Of a stretch of 45,990 nt of DNA, positions 8,560-18,556 are shown one piece after another. The DNA is taken from contig VXOR01000048.1 in assembly GCA_009840005.1 (NCBI GenBank), forward strand, positions 1 to 45,990, given 5' to 3'. The notes under the pieces were generated by a model. That model saw only the letters and a program-made list of their open reading frames with translations, was not told the origin of the DNA and did no database searches. The position numbers were made by a program, and so were the translations under genes. Position 1 is the first letter of the stretch. Each line of letters starts with the position of its first letter. The stretch comes from Gemmatimonadota bacterium. Lineage in GTDB: Bacteria > Latescibacterota > UBA2968 > UBA8231.

Positions 8560-9205
8560 CCAGATTGTAGATCATATCAATGAACTCATCACATACTTGG
8601 TGACAATTAGCCTTGCGGATGATCAATGCTTCGCGTTTCAACGACCAGACAGAGATATTGTGCAGGTTACTTTTGAAGGGGCTGAACATGTATCGATTGC
8701 CTTACGGGATCGTTCGTATAGAGAAATTTACCAGCATCTTAAACAAGACCGTGCATATAATGTGAAAATGCTTGACGGCGCATTGATTCAGATGATGTAC
8801 GCGTTCGCCAATGGAACGCTTCAACGCCACCGACTTGCATTCTTTCCTGCACCTCATCTTGAAGAGTTTCAGAACAACCCAGACATTTATCAAGATGACG
8901 AAATCCATGCAGACGTGATCGCCAAGAATATCGTTCCGTTCCCGGTGCGTTTCGACTATGATGCTGGCCACTACCAAGAGTTAGTGCATCCCAAGTCTCA
9001 CTTGACGCTCGGCCAATACGAGCACTGCCGAATCCCAGTGACGGCCCCAATGACTCCTTTCTGGTTTATCGACTTCATTCTCAGGAATTTCTATCATACT
9101 GCGTCTGTTCGCTATACTGACAGGCTGCCGGCCCAAGGTGGCTCGTTTGCCGAGTCGATACTTCCGGCCGAGCGGGATGTGGTTCACATGGTGGTCCCGG
9201 CATGA
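8546..9205 (+). CDS. DUF2290-family protein, partner of the helicase
   Basis: A 219-residue protein starting at GTG 8546, inside the end of the helicase gene, with AAGAAGGG about seven bases upstream. I recognise the DUF2290 family from the segment HPKSHLTLGQYEHCRIPVTA (about 150-170) followed by the aromatic stretch PFWFIDFILRNFY. The biochemical role of the family is not known to me. No membrane segment or nucleotide-binding motif is visible. Tight overlap with the helicase suggests the two act together, perhaps as an antiphage module carried in the R-M locus. Its stop overlaps the ATG of a tiny downstream ORF. Confidence 0.8.
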   Translation: MTNPNQIVDHINELITYLVTISLADDQCFAFQRPDRDIVQVTFEGAEHVSIALRDRSYREIYQHLKQDRAYNVKMLDGALIQMMYAFANGTLQRHRLAFFPAPHLEEFQNNPDIYQDDEIHADVIAKNIVPFPVRFDYDAGHYQELVHPKSHLTLGQYEHCRIPVTAPMTPFWFIDFILRNFYHTASVRYTDRLPAQGGSFAESILPAERDVVHMVVPA

Positions 9206-9297
9206 GTGATATAACCGAAGCCACCGTCGAAGATCGGACCGTAGAAGCCGTCCTTGCCCACGAAGTTGAATCGCTGGCGGATGCCGAGGTCTCTTGA
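9202..9297 (+). pseudogene. Possible relic of an hsdR 5' end (31 codons)
   Basis: A 31-codon frame, starting in an ATGA overlap with the DUF2290 stop and ending at TGA 9295-9297. Its sequence resembles the start of the intact HsdR downstream: ITEATVED aligns with FLESTVED, and after a four-residue insertion AVLAHEVESLA aligns with [10 protein letters not shown]. The stretch gaa-nnn-acc-gtc-gaa-ga is shared at the DNA level. It occupies the position of the next operon gene, immediately before the ATPase-DUF4276 module. I read it as the 5' stub of an older hsdR displaced by that module. A genuine small protein cannot be excluded. Confidence 0.5.
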
Positions 9298-9334
9298 AGG
9301 AGATCAACAGTTGCGTCATCAACAGAATAGAGAT

Positions 9335-10414
9335 ATGTCCCGACTAGATCGTCTTACCATCCGCGGTTTCAAATCTATCCGTGCCCTCGAAGACTTTGAG
9401 TTGCGCAACCTGAACGTGCTGATCGGTGCCAATGGAGCCGGCAAGAGCAATTTTATCAGCCTGTTCCAGATGCTGGCCAAGCTGTCTGAGAAGCGGCTGC
9501 AACTTTTCGTTGGCCAGCAGGACGGGCCGGATGCCCTGCTGTTTGGCGGTCGGAAGCGGACGCAGCAACTGGAGGCTAAGTTCATTTTCGACGAGAACGG
9601 CTACGAATTCGCACTGGTGCCGGCCGGAGAACGATTGATCTTTGCTGACGAGACGCTGAGTGCTGGTCGAGGTTTGGGGGAGCGGCAGTCGCTCGGTGGC
9701 GGACACGAGGAAGCGCGGCTGCCGGATGTTGCGGACGATGCAATCGCCAAGTACATCTGGCCCGTCATCCGCAGTTGGCGCGTCTATCACTTCCACGACA
9801 CCACTCCGTCTGCGCCCATGCGCCAAGCCCAAGCCGTGCGCGACAACCTGCGGCTCAAGCCGGACGCGAGCAATCTGGCGTCGTTCCTGCGCTACCTGCG
9901 TGAGCAATACCCGGAAAACTACGAACGCATCGTGAATACCGCGTGCATGGCGGCACCGTTCTTCGGGGATTTCGTGTACCGCAGAGAGTTAGGGGAACGT
10001 TTGGAACTGGAGTGGTTTGAAGCGGACGACCCAGATACAGTCCACGGACCGCGCCAGCTTTCCGATGGGACGCTCCGGTTTATCTGTTTGGCGACCCTGC
10101 TGTTGCAGCCAGCCGAGTTGCAGCCGATGACGATCCTCATCGATGAACCAGAGCTTGGGCTGCATCCGTACGCGGTGAACCTGCTTGGTGCCCTGCTGCA
10201 ACAAGCAAGCGAAACCAAACAGCTCATTGTATCAACCCAATCGGTCGATTTGATTAGCGCCTTGGCACCGGAGGATGTGATCGTGGTCAGCCGCGAACAG
10301 GGTGAGTCTAAGTTTGAGCGGTTGGATCTGGAATGCCTGCGCGATTGGTTGGAAGACTACGCACTGGGCGACTTGTGGAAGATGAACATCCTCGGTGGAA
10401 GACCGACGCGATGA
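9335..10414 (+). CDS. AAA/SMC-like (RecF-type) ATPase, partner of DUF4276
   Basis: A 359-residue ATPase of the AAA_21/OLD-like class. The N-terminus reads LDRLTIRGFKSIRALEDFEL and the Walker A motif GANGAGKSN sits at about 31-39. The ABC-type signature appears as RQLSDGTLRF (about 240) and Walker B as ILIDEPELGLHP (about 263-274), followed by STQSVDLI. ATG 9335 (MSRLDRL) is chosen because family members start right before the first beta strand; earlier in-frame TTG codons add an unrelated stretch. The ribosome site is weak. The stop overlaps the start of the DUF4276 gene (ATGA), an arrangement seen in several two-gene ATPase/Toprim-type phage-defence systems. Confidence 0.9.
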   Translation: MSRLDRLTIRGFKSIRALEDFELRNLNVLIGANGAGKSNFISLFQMLAKLSEKRLQLFVGQQDGPDALLFGGRKRTQQLEAKFIFDENGYEFALVPAGERLIFADETLSAGRGLGERQSLGGGHEEARLPDVADDAIAKYIWPVIRSWRVYHFHDTTPSAPMRQAQAVRDNLRLKPDASNLASFLRYLREQYPENYERIVNTACMAAPFFGDFVYRRELGERLELEWFEADDPDTVHGPRQLSDGTLRFICLATLLLQPAELQPMTILIDEPELGLHPYAVNLLGALLQQASETKQLIVSTQSVDLISALAPEDVIVVSREQGESKFERLDLECLRDWLEDYALGDLWKMNILGGRPTR

Positions 10415-11097
10415 TCGAAGTAATAGTCGTCTGCGAAGGCCAGACCGAAGAGACATTCGTGCGGAACGTGCTGGCAACACCCCTCGCAGACCGGGACGTT
10501 ATCGTGCAGCCTCGGTTGATTACAACGTCTCCTAGCGGGAAAGGCGGTGCGCTGAGCCGCGACAGAGTCGTGCGGTATTTGTGCAACACGTTGCGCGAGC
10601 GTGGCGATGTTTACGTGACCACATTGTTCGATCTGCACGGCCTAAAGACCGACTTTCCCGGACGGTCGAATGCGGTCCGTTTGTCTGATCCGATAGAGCG
10701 AGCCGTTGCTATCGAGGGCACGTTCCATCAGGTCGTCGTGCAGGAGGCTGGATGTCGCCAAGATCGGTTCCTCCCTCACATTCAGCCGTACGAGTTCGAG
10801 GCACTGCTCTTTGCCGACGTTACCCAATTCGCCGCGGTCAACTCCGCTTGGCAGCCTGCGGTGGAAGCCCTGAAGGCTGTCCGGCAATTGGCGCAAAGCC
10901 CAGAGCACATCAACGATGGCCAAGACACTCATCCCTCGGCACGTCTGAAGAAAGGACTGCCTAGGTACCAGAAAGTGCTTCACGGTTCCGCCGTGGCAGC
11001 TCAGATCGGCCTCGACCAAATACGCACTGAGTGCCGCCATTTCGGAGAATGGCTGACACGTATTGAGAGCCTTCAGCCACTGCGAATAGGGGAATAG
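10411..11097 (+). CDS. DUF4276-family protein (Toprim-like), effector candidate
   Basis: A 228-residue protein starting in an ATGA overlap with the ATPase gene. DUF4276 hallmarks are visible: the N-terminal [18 protein letters not shown] with an acidic Glu-Gly (about 8-9), the TLFDLHGL segment (about 70-77), the [12 protein letters not shown] block (about 125-136) and [16 protein letters not shown] near 172-187. The acid pattern E...DLH suggests a Toprim-like metal-binding fold; this is inference. With the upstream AAA ATPase it resembles ATPase-sensor plus nuclease-effector defence pairs. hsdR begins two bases after its stop. Confidence 0.85.
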   Translation: MIEVIVVCEGQTEETFVRNVLATPLADRDVIVQPRLITTSPSGKGGALSRDRVVRYLCNTLRERGDVYVTTLFDLHGLKTDFPGRSNAVRLSDPIERAVAIEGTFHQVVVQEAGCRQDRFLPHIQPYEFEALLFADVTQFAAVNSAWQPAVEALKAVRQLAQSPEHINDGQDTHPSARLKKGLPRYQKVLHGSAVAAQIGLDQIRTECRHFGEWLTRIESLQPLRIGE

Positions 11098-11099
11098 TC

Positions 11100-14234
<3,135 letters not shown>

Positions 14235-14349
14235 GCACCAAAGGAGCGGTGCTATGGATCGCAATGACTGAGTTCAAAATAGCCCACTACCGAATGGACA
14301 GTAGTGGGGCAGTGTGAAAATAATTTTTTTGACGAAGGCTGTTTTAAAG

Positions 14350-14389
14350 AAAAAACCCCGTGCCGGGAAGATTCGGCACGGGGTTTTTT
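14350..14389. terminator. Strong bidirectional rho-independent terminator
   Basis: A perfect 10-bp GC-rich stem (14356-14365 pairing with 14374-14383) closes an eight-base loop, and is flanked by six A on the left and six T on the right. It therefore works in both directions: for the plus-strand defence operon ending at hsdR, and for the minus-strand tRNA-Lys whose 3' end lies 31 bases away. Confidence 0.93.
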
Positions 14390-14420
14390 CGGGTCTCTCA
14401 GATTTCAAATTTGTTTTTAT

Positions 14421-14496
<76 letters not shown>

Positions 14497-14527
14497 AGAG
14501 AAAATATCTGCACGAGCGGGCTGATCG

Positions 14528-15340
14528 TCAATGCCGCGCCAGTTCTGGAAAGAGTTCGTCGTGGACTTCGGCGCATTGGCGCAAGTGCACCATGCGCTCC
14601 GGGCTGGCGGTATCGAGCATGGTGGGATAGAACATGCCGCCGCCGGTTACTACTTGGTAGCCGCCGGGAGAATGCCGGCTGAGATAGTCCCTGAGAGTGG
14701 CTAGATCGGCGTCGTTGGTGCAGGGGCGGGTGAGGTTCATGGTAAACATGCGCCGCCGCTGGTTGCCGCCGAAGGAGGCATGGTAGAGGTCGTGGTTGAA
14801 GATGACGAGGTCGCCGGGGGTCGTCTCGAGCGCGAGGCTGCTGGGAAAGTCGCGCGGCTCGATGCCGAACAACTCCACGGAGTTGTTGAGGTCAATGCCC
14901 TCGGCGCGGACGAAGTGGCTGGGGTGGTGGCTGCCGGGGATTATGCGCAGGCAGCCGGTGTCGCGGGTCAGCTCGTCTAAGTAGAAGGCGATTTTGACCG
15001 AGAAAAGCTGGCCCCAATTGCCATCGGGGTGCCAGCCGGTATCGCCGCTGTAGTAGTTGCCATCGCCGCTGGCGTAGTTGAAGTTTTCGCCGAGGACGCC
15101 GTTGCAGATTCCGACGATGCGCTCGTCGTCAACGAGGGTGCACAGCCGCTCGCGGTGCTCAATGGGGCCGCCGAACATGGTGCGCTTGCTGCCGTCGTGT
15201 TGCGCACCATTGCCGTAGGCTTGGATGGAGCGCTCAAATTCCTCGGTGATCCAAGCGATCTCGTCGGGGGCAAAAAGCTGCGGGAAGTAGAGATAGCCGA
15301 AGGTCTTGAAGAAGCGAATCTGCGCGGGCGAAAGTTCCAT
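14528..15340 (-). CDS. Phytanoyl-CoA dioxygenase (PhyH) family oxygenase
   Basis: A 270-residue Fe(II)/2-oxoglutarate-dependent oxygenase of the PhyH family, which hydroxylates small organic substrates; the substrate cannot be told from sequence. The facial triad is visible: H104-x-D106 (GWHPDGNWG) and the distal H185 (NHDLYHASF). The 2-oxoglutarate-binding Arg lies in NQRRRMF (193-195). IIPGSHHPSHF is a typical family segment. It is transcribed toward the tRNA-Lys, with only 31 bases between. A second PhyH of the same length but different sequence lies at 27518. Confidence 0.92.
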   Translation of the reverse strand: MELSPAQIRFFKTFGYLYFPQLFAPDEIAWITEEFERSIQAYGNGAQHDGSKRTMFGGPIEHRERLCTLVDDERIVGICNGVLGENFNYASGDGNYYSGDTGWHPDGNWGQLFSVKIAFYLDELTRDTGCLRIIPGSHHPSHFVRAEGIDLNNSVELFGIEPRDFPSSLALETTPGDLVIFNHDLYHASFGGNQRRRMFTMNLTRPCTNDADLATLRDYLSRHSPGGYQVVTGGGMFYPTMLDTASPERMVHLRQCAEVHDELFPELARH

Positions 15341-15418
15341 GAGGGATCGTCTCCGGGCTTCGGCGTGAGCTCAGCCGAACGGTTAGAGGCACCACGAAAA
15401 ATACCGCTTCTGCGCAGG

Positions 15419-15667
15419 TCAGCCAAGAGGTTCGATGGAAGCGATCTCCATGGTGCGCAGGTACTCGCAGAGAGCGCGGCCGTCTAAAGGCAGGTCGAGC
15501 ACGTCGGAAAAGGGCCACATGTCCCCTGCGAGGAAGTCGATAGCCGTCTGCCGCTCTTGGTTGCAATCTGTGGTCTGCATGTCTTTGACGGCTTGGATGA
15601 TGACTGCGGCAGCGAGCCGTCGGTGGCCGTCAAACCGGGCGCGATAGGTCGTCTTTTTTGTCTTCAT
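15419..15667 (-). CDS. Small hypothetical protein
   Basis: An 82-residue soluble protein starting MKTKKTTYRARFDGHRRLAA. The segment RQTAIDFLAGDMWPFSDVLD followed by LDGRALCEYL resembles small proteins often seen in phages and plasmids, in which an A-I-x-F-L...F helix precedes a loosely conserved helix; this resemblance is weak. No catalytic motif, signal peptide or membrane segment. It lies 78 bases upstream of the PhyH gene in the same direction. I cannot assign a function. Confidence 0.6.
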   Translation of the reverse strand: MKTKKTTYRARFDGHRRLAAAVIIQAVKDMQTTDCNQERQTAIDFLAGDMWPFSDVLDLPLDGRALCEYLRTMEIASIEPLG

Positions 15668-15721
15668 CTGTTTTTCGCTTTAGCTAGAGATAGTATATAA
15701 CGCCCGAAGTGCCACTAAGTT

Positions 15722-16978
15722 TCACAGGTATAGCCCAATCACGCAGCCGGTCGCCATGGTCGCGAGCGTACCGCCCACCAGCGAGCGCAGCCCCAAGCGC
15801 GTCAAGTCGGAGCGCCGCTCGGGTGCGATGCTGCCGATGCCGCCGATCATAATGGCCACGGAGCCGAAGTTGGCAAAGCCGCAGAGGGCGTACGTGGCGA
15901 TGATGAACGAGCGCGTACTCAAGGCGGTGTTGCCTTCCATCTGCTGAGCGAGCGCTAGGTAGGCGACAAATTCGTTGAGAATGGTCTTCAGGCCCATGAG
16001 TTCGCCGACGAGCCGCGCTTCTGCCCAAGGGATGCCCATCAACCACGTCAAGGGGTGGAAGAGGATGCCTGCTATGGTTTGCAGGCTCCAGCCGCTCGGC
16101 GTGCCGTTGATCAGGGCGTCGAGATAGCTCAGGCCATAGTTGACCAAGGCGACTAGGCCGAGAAAGGCGATGAGCATGGCGAGGACGTTGAGTACCAAGT
16201 GCATGCCCTCGGCTGCGCCACGGGCGGCCGCGTCGAGGCCATTGAGGGTGTCCCTAGGGGGCAGTTCCACCTTCTCTTGTGTTGTTTCCGCCCGTTCCGT
16301 TTCCGGGATCATGAGCTTGGATACGGCGATGGCGGCCGGCGCGCTGATCAGCGAAGCGACGAAGAGGTGACCGGCAATATCCGGGTGGATCGCTCCGAGC
16401 ATGGTTGCGTAGATGGTCATCACGGTGCCGGCGATGGTGGCCATGCCGCCGATCATCAGGCACAGCAGTTCGCTTTCGGTGAGGCGGGCCACGTAGGGGC
16501 GGATCAGGAGCGGGGCTTCGGTCATGCCGAGAAAGATATTGCCGGTCATGCCGACGCTCTCGGCCGAGCTGATGCCCATGGACTTCTGCATGAACCGGCT
16601 GAGCCGGGCGATGACCCAAGGGAGAAGCCGGTAGTGGTAGAGCACGCGCGAAAGCGAGGCCACAAAGATAAGGATTGCCGCGATTTCGAGGGCGACCACT
16701 GGTCCGTGTTCGCGGACGAACGATTCCGCGCCTAGACCGCTAAACAGCAGCGACTCATTGGCGGTGAGCGCGGTTTTTTTGAGCAGGGTCGTCAAGTCGC
16801 TGGCGAGGCCAAAGACCAACGAGCGAATGGCTGGTTGCAGCAGGATGGCGGCCAGCAGGAGCTGGAGCGCTGTGGCCACGCCGAGAGTCTTCCAAGGAAT
16901 GGAGCGGGTGCGGCGGCCGATGAGATAGGCGATTACGAGGAGAACGCAGTAGCCTAAGGCACTGTGGACGATTAACAT
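15722..16978 (-). CDS. Concentrative nucleoside transporter (CNT/NupC family)
   Basis: A 418-residue inner-membrane symporter that takes up nucleosides with H+ or Na+. The CNT core is clear: GISSAESVGMTGNIFLGMTE (about 135-155), APLLIRPYVARLTESELLCL, and GGMATIAGTVMTIYATML (about 178-195). The second half carries GLKTILNEFVAYLAL (about 310-325) and ALCGFANFGSVAIMIGG (about 360-380). Multiple hydrophobic helices span the protein, and the length is standard. ATG 16978 begins directly with the first membrane helix. It follows the P-loop/epimerase gene pair in the same direction, 54 bases downstream. Confidence 0.95.
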   Translation of the reverse strand: MLIVHSALGYCVLLVIAYLIGRRTRSIPWKTLGVATALQLLLAAILLQPAIRSLVFGLASDLTTLLKKTALTANESLLFSGLGAESFVREHGPVVALEIAAILIFVASLSRVLYHYRLLPWVIARLSRFMQKSMGISSAESVGMTGNIFLGMTEAPLLIRPYVARLTESELLCLMIGGMATIAGTVMTIYATMLGAIHPDIAGHLFVASLISAPAAIAVSKLMIPETERAETTQEKVELPPRDTLNGLDAAARGAAEGMHLVLNVLAMLIAFLGLVALVNYGLSYLDALINGTPSGWSLQTIAGILFHPLTWLMGIPWAEARLVGELMGLKTILNEFVAYLALAQQMEGNTALSTRSFIIATYALCGFANFGSVAIMIGGIGSIAPERRSDLTRLGLRSLVGGTLATMATGCVIGLYL

Positions 16979-17032
16979 AACATCTTAAGAAATAAAGGGT
17001 AGAACCGAGAAAAGTCAACCGCTCGTGCGCCT

Positions 17033-17683
17033 TCAGCCGAGGGCGTTGAGGGCGCGTTGGACGACCGAGTGCAGGGGGCCGTCGGTTGGGATGCGGACGG
17101 CTCCGGCCCAGACGGGAAGGTTGCCGAGGGCCTGCGCGAGATGGGCAAAGTAAGAAGGGTCGGCGCGGGAGCCGCGGCTGGCCATGCGGGCGCGCCAAAT
17201 GTCCAAGGGCGGTGGGTCGAGGTGGAGGACACAGAGAGCGGCTGGGGCGATGTTTTTGGCTAGCCCTTCCCACAGGCTGTCCACGCCCAGTTCGGGGCCA
17301 AAGCCGCCGACGAGGAGGACTTGGCGGGTGCCGACGAGGTTAGTGCAAGCGGCGGTGAGGGTGCTGGCATATTCGAGGGGACGGAGCTTTTGCCAGTAGT
17401 GGGGCGCGCCGTACGCCGCGTCGGGTGCGTCGCCTCGCAGCGCGGCCGCTTCGAGGATAAAGCCTGCGGCCGTTTGGTCTTTGTCGAGCAGAAAGGTGTT
17501 TGGGCAGAGCGCGAGCAGGGCTTGGGCGACGGCGGTTTTGCCGACCCCGGGCGGCCCGCCCAAGACCACGAGACGAGAAGATGGACTGCCGGGGCGGGCG
17601 GCTTGCAGGAGGGCTGTTACGGTGGGGCCGGGGTTGGGTGCGGACTCTGCGTAGCCGCCACCCAAGTGGGCCACATCCGTCAC
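17033..17683 (-). CDS. P-loop kinase-like ATPase (AAA_33-like)
   Basis: A 216-residue protein with a Walker A motif GGPPGVGKTA (about 38-47) early in the chain, then TFLLDKDQ, as in small-molecule kinases of the zeta-toxin/AAA_33 type, and LLVGGF in a possible second strand. The rest is Ala/Leu-rich without clear motifs. I take GTG 17683 as start because it forms a GTGA overlap with the epimerase stop; the frame is open further upstream, but that part lies inside the epimerase gene and looks like its shadow. Co-transcription with the sugar-epimerase-like gene suggests phosphorylation of a sugar or nucleoside. The substrate is unknown. Confidence 0.72.
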   Translation of the reverse strand: MTDVAHLGGGYAESAPNPGPTVTALLQAARPGSPSSRLVVLGGPPGVGKTAVAQALLALCPNTFLLDKDQTAAGFILEAAALRGDAPDAAYGAPHYWQKLRPLEYASTLTAACTNLVGTRQVLLVGGFGPELGVDSLWEGLAKNIAPAALCVLHLDPPPLDIWRARMASRGSRADPSYFAHLAQALGNLPVWAGAVRIPTDGPLHSVVQRALNALG

Positions 17684-18414
17684 GGCGAAGGCGCGCCGCG
17701 GTCTTGGGGCTCCCAGCCGACGAGCTCTTTGGCGTTGGAAAGGTCCCACTTTTTGTCTGCGCCCAGTGAGACTCCGTAGATGATGCCGAATTGGGGCCGG
17801 GGGGCCTCGATGCAGCAGGCGGTCAGTTCGGAGACATCGCGGGCGCTGAGCCAGCGGTTTTCGCCGGGGGGATAGGTGCTGTTGACTTCCTCGGTGTCCG
17901 GGTAGTTGGCGATGCGGAGGCAATAAGAGGAGATGCCGTACTCGTCGTAGTAGAAGCGGCCGAGGGCTTCGCCGAATGCCTTGCTGACGCCGTACATGCT
18001 GTCGGGGCGGATCGGCATCTCGGGGGTGGTGTAGATGCCTTCTTGCTCGTAGAAACCTGTTACGTGGTTGGTGCTGGCGAAGACGACGACTGGGACCTTG
18101 TTGATGCGGGCGGCCTCAAAAATGTTGTAGGTGCCTTGGATGTTGGTCTCCATGATCATCTGGTTGTAGCGCGTACGCGGATAGCCCCGCTGGACGATGG
18201 CGATGCCGAGGTGGACGATGGTGTCGATGCCTTCGCAGGCCTCGACCATGTTCTCGAAGTTGGCGAGGTCGGAGACCACGATTTCGTCGTTTGGTTCGAC
18301 CTCGGGGATGTTGCGGTGGAAGAGCAGGCGGAAGTCGTAGCGGTCTTTGAGGTGGCGGCGCAGGCCGGATCCGACTTTGCCGGCGGCTCCGGTGATGAAA
18401 AGTTTCTTTTTCAT
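17680..18414 (-). CDS. NAD(P)-dependent epimerase/dehydratase (extended SDR)
   Basis: A 244-residue short-chain dehydrogenase of the extended (epimerase) type. The Rossmann motif TGAAGKVGSG lies at about 8-17, the DLANFENM pocket at about 49, VHLG at about 67, and the catalytic YGVSK (Tyr/Lys) at about 141-145 with STN about 30 residues earlier. These enzymes act on NDP-sugars or related sugar acids. The chain is shorter than most NDP-sugar epimerases. ATG 18414 is preceded by GGAAGAG at good spacing. It is the first gene of a pair with the P-loop protein, whose start overlaps this stop. Confidence 0.92.
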   Translation of the reverse strand: MKKKLFITGAAGKVGSGLRRHLKDRYDFRLLFHRNIPEVEPNDEIVVSDLANFENMVEACEGIDTIVHLGIAIVQRGYPRTRYNQMIMETNIQGTYNIFEAARINKVPVVVFASTNHVTGFYEQEGIYTTPEMPIRPDSMYGVSKAFGEALGRFYYDEYGISSYCLRIANYPDTEEVNSTYPPGENRWLSARDVSELTACCIEAPRPQFGIIYGVSLGADKKWDLSNAKELVGWEPQDRGAPSP

Positions 18415-18556
18415 GTCTCTTCCTTGTGTTTTGCGGCGTCTGCGGGATTGCGGTCTATACTATATTGCTTGGGCTGCGGGGCGCAAGTCATTTGGGGTCG
18501 AGTTCTCGCATCCTCGCCAACCTATAACAACGGGCGGGAGACTATACGTGCTCCGC

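Noticed and set aside
14283..14308. Hairpin CCCACTAC/GTAGTGGG after hsdR as a second terminator
   Set aside because: The T run begins 15 bases after the stem, and a far better terminator follows at 14350-14389.
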